Shown: positions 58,211 to 64,000 of the stretch, in pieces
How the letters are laid out: each line of letters starts with the position of its first letter
Position numbering within the stretch: position 1 is the stretch's first letter
From: Cystobacter ferrugineus
Lineage (GTDB): Bacteria > Myxococcota > Myxococcia > Myxococcales > Myxococcaceae
Direction: 5' to 3'
Length of the DNA: 64,000 bases
Assembly: GCF_001887355.1 (NCBI RefSeq)
Contig: NZ_MPIN01000004.1
Location: 349,733-413,732, forward strand
Translations under genes and position numbers: made by a program
The notes under the pieces: generated by a model
The model's database searches: none
What the model was told of the DNA's origin: nothing
What the model saw: the letters and a program-made list of their open reading frames with translations, nothing else

Positions 58211-59392
58211 ATGAGTCTCGGTCTTCCCGGCATCTTCCTCGCGGGCCTGCTGACGTTCCTGTCGCCCTGCGTCCTTCCACTCGTCCCGCTCTACCTGTCC
58301 TTCCTCGCGGGTGTGTCCCTATCGCAGCTGCGGGAGGAGAGCAGTGGCGTGCGGCGGCCATGGGGTGTTGCGCTGGCGTTCTCGCTGGGGCTCGGCACCG
58401 TGTTCGTCGCGCTCGGGATGGCGGCCACCGCCGTGGGTGGGGCGCTCGCGGAGCACCGGAGCGGGCTCCTCCAATTCGGTGGGCTCGCGCTCTTCCTGCT
58501 GGGGCTCAAGCAGCTCGGGCTCATCCGGATTCCCTGGTTGGACGGTGAGGCGAGGCCCCTGCTCGGGCGGGTGCGGCTGGGGGGCAGCCTGCTGGGGGCC
58601 TTCCTCTTCGGGGCCGCCTTCGCTCTGGGGTGGACGCCGTGCATTGGGCCGGTGCTCGGTGCGGTGCTCACCTATACCGCCTCCTCCACGTCGGAGCCCG
58701 CCATGGGGGCGCTCTACCTCGGCACCTATGCCGCGGGTCTGTCCGTTCCGCTGCTGCTCGTGGCCGCCGCCGCACCGGTGGCGCTGCGGTGGATGGAGCG
58801 CGCGAAGCGGCACCTGCGCAAGTTCGAGGTCGCCACGGGCGTGCTGCTCGCCGGCTTGGGAGTGCTGCTCTTCACCGACTCGCTGGGGCTGCTCGTGCCC
58901 TCGGCGGATGGGGTGGAGGCTCCCGCCGCCGTGGCGGAGGCCGACTCCTCGCCCGCGACGGAGGCGGCGTGTACCTCGGAGGCGGCGGGAGAGGGCGCGT
59001 GCGCTCTCCCAGAGCAGGGCTTCATCCTGTCCAGCAGCGGCCCGTCCGCACTGGCCCGGGTCGAGCGCCCGACGATGGTGGAGTTCGTGAGCCGCAGCTG
59101 CCCCGTCTGCCAGCAGATGGAGCCCGTGGTGGCCCTGGCCGAGCAACACTGCGCGGCAGAGGGCGTTGACGTCCTCCGCCTCGATGTCGGGACGGCCGAG
59201 GGACGGCAGGCCGCCGCCCGCCACGGCATTCGCGGCGTTCCCACGTTCCTCTTCCTGGACGCCGCTGGCCAGGAGGTCGCGCGCCGCGTGGGTGAGCAAT
59301 CCCTGACCTCCCTACGGCAGGGCCTGGAGTCCATCGCGGGCGTCCACTGTGCCGGGCTCCTCCCTCCGGGCGCTCGCGGTTTTCCCCAGTGA
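58211..59392 (+). CDS. CcdA/DsbD-type transmembrane electron carrier fused to thioredoxin domain
   Basis: A 393-residue protein. Residues 1-240 are the CcdA/DsbD membrane domain with its two Cys-Pro sites (AGLLTFLSPCVLPLVPLYLS and FGAAFALGWTPCIGPVLGAV). Residues 285-380 are a thioredoxin domain with C297-PVC300 (SRSCPVCQQMEP) and GIRGVPTFLFLD. It carries electrons from cytoplasmic thioredoxin to periplasmic thiol proteins, and the Sec-containing TlpA-like lipoprotein 2.5 kb upstream is a natural client. ATG 58211 is preceded by promoter B. Confidence 0.88.
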   Translation: MSLGLPGIFLAGLLTFLSPCVLPLVPLYLSFLAGVSLSQLREESSGVRRPWGVALAFSLGLGTVFVALGMAATAVGGALAEHRSGLLQFGGLALFLLGLKQLGLIRIPWLDGEARPLLGRVRLGGSLLGAFLFGAAFALGWTPCIGPVLGAVLTYTASSTSEPAMGALYLGTYAAGLSVPLLLVAAAAPVALRWMERAKRHLRKFEVATGVLLAGLGVLLFTDSLGLLVPSADGVEAPAAVAEADSSPATEAACTSEAAGEGACALPEQGFILSSSGPSALARVERPTMVEFVSRSCPVCQQMEPVVALAEQHCAAEGVDVLRLDVGTAEGRQAAARHGIRGVPTFLFLDAAGQEVARRVGEQSLTSLRQGLESIAGVHCAGLLPPGARGFPQ

Positions 59393-59555
59393 ATGCCGGC
59401 GGCGTGAGCTTCTGAGCCTCGCTTCGAGCCGGAGAGGAGACAGGGCGGCCATGCACCGATGCCGCTGAATCCTTTGTCCTCCCTTGAGGCTCTCACCCGG
59501 CCGTACCTCTTCCCTCGGAGGCCCGTGGGCCTCCGGAATCCGATGGAGCCGCTCC

Positions 59556-59897
59556 GTGAAGGCCGTTCTCGTCGTCTCAGCCTTGTTCCTCGGTCTGTTC
59601 CTCGTCTCCTGTGCGCACGAACGCTCCGCTGGGGCCGAGGCCCACCGGCGGGTCGAGGCCGGCGCCACGCTGGTGGATGTCCGTACTCCGGAAGAGTTCG
59701 CCGCCTGGCACCTGCCAGGTGCGGTGAACATCCCCGTGGAGGAGCTGCCCCGGCGGTTCCCCGAGCTCGGGTCGCTGGAGAAGCCCCTCGTCATCTACTG
59801 CCGCAGTGGCGCGCGCAGCAGCCGCGCCGAGCGCCTCCTGAAGGAGCGTGGCTTCCAGGACGTCTTCAACCTCGGCCCCATGTCGGCCTGGGAGTGA
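59556..59897 (+). CDS. Rhodanese-domain lipoprotein
   Basis: From GTG 59556 (GGAG 7 bases upstream) the 113-residue product has a lipobox (LGLFLVSC) and one rhodanese domain: VDVRTPEEFAAWHLPGAVNI, and the active loop YCRSGARSSRAERLL with the catalytic Cys. It should move sulfane sulfur in the periplasm. An upstream ATG at 59484 would hide the signal. It lies 163 bp after the CcdA-Trx gene; no copy of the shared ECF promoter precedes it, so it may be read from promoter B. Confidence 0.85.
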   Translation: MKAVLVVSALFLGLFLVSCAHERSAGAEAHRRVEAGATLVDVRTPEEFAAWHLPGAVNIPVEELPRRFPELGSLEKPLVIYCRSGARSSRAERLLKERGFQDVFNLGPMSAWE

Positions 59898-59918
59898 CGC
59901 CCGCCTTGCCTGCCATTC

Positions 59919-59947
59919 GGGAACTTCGCGCGGCACGCCTCGTGTCC
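59919..59947 (+). promoter_or_regulatory. ECF-type promoter C
   Basis: GGGAACTT (59919-59926), 14 bp, CGTGTCC (59941-59947); ATG 59982 follows after 34 bases. Confidence 0.75.
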
Positions 59948-59981
59948 CCGCCGCTGTCCCTCTCACTCCAGGTGCTTCACG

Positions 59982-61598
59982 ATGATGCGTCTCTTCTCCC
60001 TGCTCGGCGCGCTGTTCGCGCTGGGCGGCCTGGGCTCCGGCTGTACGTCGCTGCAGCCGGGTTCCATCTCCCCGCTGGCCGTCAGCGCCCCCGAGCCCGA
60101 GCGCAAGCAGCTCACCGTCCTCTATGTGGCGGATCTGCACGCGCAGCTGCGCGCCCACCCCGAGCTCTTCTGGCACGGCGGCAAGGAGCGGATTGAAGAG
60201 GCCGGCGGCTTTGCCCGCGTGGCCGCCGCCATCCAGCGGATTCGCGCCGAGCGCGGCGGTGAGGTGTTGGTGCTCGACGCCGGAGACACGATTCAGGGCT
60301 CGGGCGCGGCGGCGCTCACCGAGGGCGGCGTCCTCATCGAGCCCCTCAACGCGCTCGGGCTGGACGCCGCGGTGCCCGGCAACTGGGAGGTGGTGTACGG
60401 CCCCGAGGTGCTCAAGCAGCGGGCTCGCGAGCTGAAGCATCCGCTCTTCGCCGCCAACCTGCGCGATGCGGCGAGCGGAGAGCGCCTCTTCCCGCCGTAC
60501 TTCATGAAGGAGGTGGGGGGGGTGAAGGTGGCCGTCGTCGGCTTCACGGACCCGGACGTCCCGCGCCGCCAACCCCCCGGCTACAGCCAAGGTCTGCGCT
60601 ACGACGGCCCGGAAGAGCTGCCGGCGCTCGTGAAGGAGGTGCGCGAGCGCGAGGGAGCCCAGGTGGTGCTGCTGATGACGCACGTGGGGCTCGCCAAGGC
60701 GGTGGGCCTGGCCGCCAAGGTGCCTGGAGTGGACGTCCACCTGTCCAGCGACACGCATGAGCGCACCTACGCACCGATTGAGCAGGCCGAGCGCTGGGTG
60801 GTGGAGCCCGGCGCTTTCGGCTCCTTCCTCGGCCGGCTGGACTTGTGGGTGGAGGAGGGGAGGGTGGTGGACCGCCGCTGGGAGCTCATCGAGCTGACCG
60901 CCTCGCGCTTCCCCGAGGACCCCAAGGTGGCTCGGCTGGTGGACGCCGCACTCGCTCCGCACGAGGCGAAGCTGTCCTCCCCGGTGGGTCACACCGACGT
61001 GATGCTCGCGCGCTACGCGGTGGTGGAGAACCCGCTCGACAACGTGCTGGCCGACGCCATCCGCGTCGCAGGAGGGACGGAGATTGGCCTCTCCAACGGC
61101 TTCCGCTTCGGCACGCCGCTGCTGCCCGGGCCGGTGCGCGAGGCGGACCTGTGGAACTTCTTCCCCATCGTCAACAAGCTGAAGACGGGCAAGGTGAGTG
61201 GCCGCCAGCTGCGCGCCTTCTGGGAGCAGGAACTGGAGAACGTCTTCGCCAAGGATCCGGAGAAGCGCTTTGGCGGGTGGCTGCCGCGCCCCTCGGGGAT
61301 GACGCTCCGCTTCCGGGCCGACGCGCCCAAGGGGCAGCGCCTCCTGGCCTTGGATGTCGGCGGCAAGCCGGTGGAGGACGGCCGCCTCTACACCGTGACA
61401 GCCTGCGAGCGTGAGGGGGATGCGCCCGACATGGTGTGCCGGATTCCCGGCGTCCAGGAGCCCCGCGTGCTCGACGTGGACGCGCACGAGGCGGTGCGCC
61501 GCTTTCTCGCCGGCAAGCCGCGTCTGAACGACGCGCTGCAAGGGCGCGCCGTGGGCGAGGACCTCCCGCCCGTGCTGCGCACCCAGCAGGTGCAGTGA
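59982..61598 (+). CDS. SoxB/5'-nucleotidase-like metallophosphoesterase lipoprotein
   Basis: A 538-residue lipoprotein (LGSGC) with metallophosphatase motifs VLYVADLHAQL, LVLDAGDTIQGSG, PGNWEVVYGPE, LLMTHVG and HLSSDTHERT, and a 5'-nucleotidase C-terminal domain (about 345-520, with GLSNGFRFGTPLLPG, WNFFPIVNKL). GNWE in place of the nucleotidase GNHE is as in SoxB (GHWE), and MKEVGGVKVAVVGFTDPDVP is also SoxB-like. The last motif has SDTH where GHTH is usual. SoxB hydrolyses sulfate from carrier-bound sulfur; sulfur context supports a related role. A nucleotidase remains possible. Confidence 0.75.
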   Translation: MMRLFSLLGALFALGGLGSGCTSLQPGSISPLAVSAPEPERKQLTVLYVADLHAQLRAHPELFWHGGKERIEEAGGFARVAAAIQRIRAERGGEVLVLDAGDTIQGSGAAALTEGGVLIEPLNALGLDAAVPGNWEVVYGPEVLKQRARELKHPLFAANLRDAASGERLFPPYFMKEVGGVKVAVVGFTDPDVPRRQPPGYSQGLRYDGPEELPALVKEVREREGAQVVLLMTHVGLAKAVGLAAKVPGVDVHLSSDTHERTYAPIEQAERWVVEPGAFGSFLGRLDLWVEEGRVVDRRWELIELTASRFPEDPKVARLVDAALAPHEAKLSSPVGHTDVMLARYAVVENPLDNVLADAIRVAGGTEIGLSNGFRFGTPLLPGPVREADLWNFFPIVNKLKTGKVSGRQLRAFWEQELENVFAKDPEKRFGGWLPRPSGMTLRFRADAPKGQRLLALDVGGKPVEDGRLYTVTACEREGDAPDMVCRIPGVQEPRVLDVDAHEAVRRFLAGKPRLNDALQGRAVGEDLPPVLRTQQVQ

Positions 61599-61649
61599 GC
61601 TCCGTCTCATCCAATCCCGGAGCTAGACCGTTGAGCGCTCCTGGTGCGC

Positions 61650-61678
61650 GGGAACTCCAGCTCCGGCTCCTCGTGCCC
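61650..61678 (+). promoter_or_regulatory. ECF-type promoter D
   Basis: GGGAACTC (61650-61657), 14 bp, CGTGCCC (61672-61678): one mismatch in each box against promoters A-C, same spacing. ATG 61732 follows after 53 bases. Confidence 0.65.
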
Positions 61679-61731
61679 TCCGTTCATGGGTGCGGTCTCC
61701 ATCGAGCCTCGTCCTCGGAAAGGAACTCCCG

Positions 61732-62442
61732 ATGATCTTCCGGCAACTCTTCGACTCCGAGTCCTCCACCTACACGTACCTTCTCGCGGACGAGCAGATG
61801 CGAGAGGCGCTCCTCATCGATCCGGTGCTCGAGCAGGTGGAGCGAGACCTCAAGCTGCTCGCCGAGCTGGGGCTCACCCTGCGTTACGTGCTGGAGACGC
61901 ACGTGCACGCCGACCACGTGACGGCGGCGGGCGTGCTGCGGCAGCGGACCGGGGCGCGGGTCGTGGCGAGCCGGCTGGGAGCGCCTTGCGTCGACCTCCA
62001 GGTGTCTCATGGCGACAAGCTCGAGATGGGCGCGGTCCACGTCGAGGTGCTCGAGACGCCCGGCCACACCGATGACAGCGTGAGCTTCCGGGTGGACGAC
62101 TGCGTCTTCACCGGAGACACGCTGCTGGTGCGCTCGGCAGGACGGACCGACTTCCAGAATGGGAGCGCCAGCGCGCTCTACGACTCCATCACCCGCGTCC
62201 TCTTCTCCCTGCCCGGCAGCACCCGCGTGTACCCCGGCCATGACTACAAGGGGCACGCGATCAGCACCATTGACGAGGAGAAGCGCCACAACACGCGCGC
62301 GGCGGGTAGGAGCCGCGAGGACTTCGTCCACCTGATGAACAACCTCAACCTGCCGCCCCCCAAGAAGCTGGCCCAGGCCGTGCCCGCCAACCTCGCGTGT
62401 GGCGTGGCTGAGATGGCGCGGACGCCTTCCGCCGTGGCCTGA
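61732..62442 (+). CDS. Persulfide dioxygenase (ETHE1-like metallo-beta-lactamase fold)
   Basis: A 236-residue protein from ATG 61732 (AAAGGAACTCCCG). Motifs match ETHE1-type persulfide dioxygenases: FRQLFDSESSTYTYLLAD, ETHVHADHVTAAGVLRQRTG, LETPGHTDDSVSFRVD, FTGDTLLVRSAGRTDFQNGS and RVYPGHDYKGH. The His/His/Asp iron site is intact. It should oxidise glutathione persulfide to sulfite in the cytoplasm. It heads the unit with yeiH-like and DsrE-like genes under promoter D. Confidence 0.92.
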   Translation: MIFRQLFDSESSTYTYLLADEQMREALLIDPVLEQVERDLKLLAELGLTLRYVLETHVHADHVTAAGVLRQRTGARVVASRLGAPCVDLQVSHGDKLEMGAVHVEVLETPGHTDDSVSFRVDDCVFTGDTLLVRSAGRTDFQNGSASALYDSITRVLFSLPGSTRVYPGHDYKGHAISTIDEEKRHNTRAAGRSREDFVHLMNNLNLPPPKKLAQAVPANLACGVAEMARTPSAVA

Positions 62443-62519
62443 CACGAAACCGAACCGGGAGGAGCACCGGGCCGGTGTGCGCGTCACCCGAGCCCTCCCG
62501 GATGGAACGAGAACACGAA

Positions 62520-63563
62520 ATGACGGCTCCTCTCGCTACTCCTGCCGCCACCACCGCCGCACTTCCTCAGGGGGGAGTCTGGCGCCGACGCCTGCCGGGC
62601 CTCGGGCTCGCTGTTGTGCTGGCGGTGGCCAGCTACTGGCTCGCCACGCTCCCGGGGCTGAAGGTGGTGGGGCCGCTCACGGTGGCCCTGCTCATCGGCA
62701 TCGCGCTGCGCTCCACGATGGGGCTGCCAGCCCTGTTGACGGAGGGCACGCGCTACTCGGCACGCACGGTGCTGCGGCTGGGCATCGTGCTGATGGGGGC
62801 CCGGCTGGACTTTGGCCTGGTGGCGAAGGTGGGCCCGCGCGTGCTGCTGCTCGCCCTGGCCGTCATCGTCGGCGGCATTCTGGGCATCCGCTGGGTGACG
62901 CAGCGCTTCGGCGTCCCGGAGAAGCTGGGCACGCTGCTGGCCGTGGGCACCTCCATCTGCGGCGCCAGCGCGGTGGTGGCCGCCAGCTCCGTCACCCGGG
63001 CCGAGGAGGAGGACACCACGCTGGCGGTGGGCCTGTGCGGCATTCTCGGCACGGTGGGCGTCCTCTTCTACGTCTTCGTGGGGCCGCTGCTGGGGCTGAG
63101 CACGGCGCAGCTCGCCATCCTCTCGGGCGCCACGCTGCACGAGGTGGCGCAGGTCATGGCCGCCGCCTTCACCTGGGGCAACTCGGCGGGGGACCTGGGC
63201 ACGCTGGTGAAGCTCACCCGCGTGGTGCTGCTGGCTCCCGCGCTCGTCGTGCTGGGGCTCGCTTCGGGCGCGGGCGGCAAGGTGCGCTACTCGTGGAAGG
63301 AACCGCCCATCCCCTGGTTCGTGCTGGGCTTCCTCGCGGTGGGCGTCCTGGGCTCTGTGGGCGTGCTGCCCGCCGTCGCCAAGGCCGGGCTCTCCACCGC
63401 CAGCGTCTTCCTCATGGTGATGGCCATGGCGGCCATGGGGCTGGGCACCCACCTGAGCATGGTTCGCCGCGCGGGCATGCGCGTCGTCTACGCGGGCCTC
63501 GCCGGCTTCGCGGGCCTGGCGCTGTCCGCCTGGGCCCTCATCCAGTTGCTGTCCATCCAGTAA
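62520..63563 (+). CDS. YeiH-family membrane protein (putative sulfate/sulfite exporter)
   Basis: The 347-residue product (ATG 62520; ATG 62502 adds six residues) has about ten helices and the YeiH blocks LGIVLMGARLDFG, LLAVGTSICGASAVVAASSV, LCGILGTVGVLFYVF, LSGATLHEVAQVMAAAF and MGLGTHLSMVR. The family is annotated as putative sulfate exporter, without firm biochemistry. Following persulfide dioxygenase, export of sulfite or sulfate is a reasonable inference. It is 77 bp after it and shares its promoter. Confidence 0.87.
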   Translation: MTAPLATPAATTAALPQGGVWRRRLPGLGLAVVLAVASYWLATLPGLKVVGPLTVALLIGIALRSTMGLPALLTEGTRYSARTVLRLGIVLMGARLDFGLVAKVGPRVLLLALAVIVGGILGIRWVTQRFGVPEKLGTLLAVGTSICGASAVVAASSVTRAEEEDTTLAVGLCGILGTVGVLFYVFVGPLLGLSTAQLAILSGATLHEVAQVMAAAFTWGNSAGDLGTLVKLTRVVLLAPALVVLGLASGAGGKVRYSWKEPPIPWFVLGFLAVGVLGSVGVLPAVAKAGLSTASVFLMVMAMAAMGLGTHLSMVRRAGMRVVYAGLAGFAGLALSAWALIQLLSIQ

Positions 63564-63618
63564 CGGCCCTCATCGCCTTTCTCGAAGTACCCCTCAACCT
63601 CGAAGTGGAGTTCCTCGA

Positions 63619-64000
63619 ATGAATCGCTTCCTGCTGCTCGTCCTCGCCGCGCTCGTCACCGCCCCTCTCGCCGCCATCGCCGCGTCGCCGTCCCAGGCTC
63701 CCCAGGCCACCGGGAAGAAGGTCCCCGCGCGCCAGGGCAAGCTCGTCTTCGTGTCCACCACGGGCCTGGAGGACATCGGCACGCTCTCCAGTTCCTTCCG
63801 GCACGCGAAGGCGGCCAAGGAGTCCGGCTACCTCTCGGACGTGGTGTGGCTGAGCTACGGCCGCGCGGTGGTGGCGTTGGACCCGACGGTCAAGGCCGTT
63901 CCGGAGGGGGTCCGCAAGGAGGTCCAGGCCGCGAAGGACGCTGGCGTGCGGCTGGTGGCCTGTGGCCACGCGCTCGAGAAGTTCGACATCGACCCGAAGA
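63619..64000 (+). CDS. Periplasmic DsrE-like protein (5' part, runs off the right edge)
   Basis: The first 127 residues are seen. A signal peptide (MNRFLLLVLAALVTAPLAAI, to AAS) is followed by a DsrE/DsrF-like fold: LVFVSTTGLEDIGTLSSSFR, HAKAAKESGYLSDVVWLSYG, VRLVACGHALEKFDID. The Cys in VACGHAL is at the usual sulfur-carrier place. GTGGAGTTCCTCGA is a good ribosome site. It continues the persulfide dioxygenase-YeiH unit. A periplasmic sulfur-carrier role is inferred. Confidence 0.75.
   Translation, partial: MNRFLLLVLAALVTAPLAAIAASPSQAPQATGKKVPARQGKLVFVSTTGLEDIGTLSSSFRHAKAAKESGYLSDVVWLSYGRAVVALDPTVKAVPEGVRKEVQAAKDAGVRLVACGHALEKFDIDPK

Overview
The window (high G+C, mostly near 70%) reads as a chromosomal segment of a myxobacterium of the Cystobacterineae type (Archangium/Cystobacter/Melittangium-like). 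I infer this from the many lipoprotein and TPR genes, the FHA and EAL proteins, GTG/TTG starts, and a non-flagellar type III secretion (T3SS) locus of the myxobacterial kind. No rRNA, complete tRNA or CRISPR array is present.

Layout. 1-1.0 kb: left-edge IS701-type transposase, the 3' end of a tRNA, and a decapitated DUF2243 gene. 1.0-5.4 kb: DUF1772 membrane protein, CotH-like lipoprotein, PLD-like lipoprotein with degenerate HKD motifs, small membrane protein. 5.7-10.2 kb: a large exported protein with a low-G+C C-terminal nuclease-like module and an overlapping downstream gene, which looks like a polymorphic toxin/immunity pair, followed by a transposase relic. 10.4-18.5 kb: HEMAH peptidase/beta-propeller/beta-barrel giant, LVIVD propeller lipoprotein, active-looking EAL phosphodiesterase and small exported proteins.

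18.5-42 kb: the T3SS locus. It encodes the inner rod (sctI), sctJ, a FliG/SctK-like protein, sctL, sctN, sctO, sctP, sctQ, a FliO-like protein, sctR, S, T, U, an extra FlhB-C-terminal protein, sctV, a twin-FHA tail-anchored protein, four small TPR (SycD/LcrH-like) proteins and a FliA-like sigma factor. No secretin gene is visible. Four promoters with the sigma-28 layout (GAAA or GCAA, 15 bp, NCSGATAA) precede only the likely exported components: a rod/needle-like protein, two identical 73-aa needle candidates in a 327-bp duplication, and a DUF1521/MIIA protein carrying the GDPHVD self-cleavage motif. The locus therefore appears to carry its own flagellar-style late-gene regulon.

42-55 kb: TPR lipoprotein, outer-membrane barrel, RDD protein, bacterial expansin, DUF3500 lipoprotein, HupE/UreJ-like protein, LysR regulator, a decayed alcohol dehydrogenase, a low-G+C carboxymuconolactone-decarboxylase-like gene next to an IS91-type relic between 40-bp repeats, AraC regulator, TPR protein and MFS transporter.

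55.3-64 kb: a sulfur/redox island. It starts with a TlpA-like lipoprotein gene whose in-frame TGA replaces the first Cys of CxxC and is followed by a 7-bp hairpin at bacterial-SECIS distance, so it is probably a selenoprotein. Then come a split YeeE/YedE pair, an ECF sigma/anti-sigma pair, a CcdA-thioredoxin fusion, rhodanese, SoxB-like metallophosphoesterase, persulfide dioxygenase, YeiH transporter and DsrE-like protein. Four of these units carry one promoter, GGGAACT(T/C)-N14-CGTG(T/C)CC, defining a compact ECF regulon for reactive sulfur handling.
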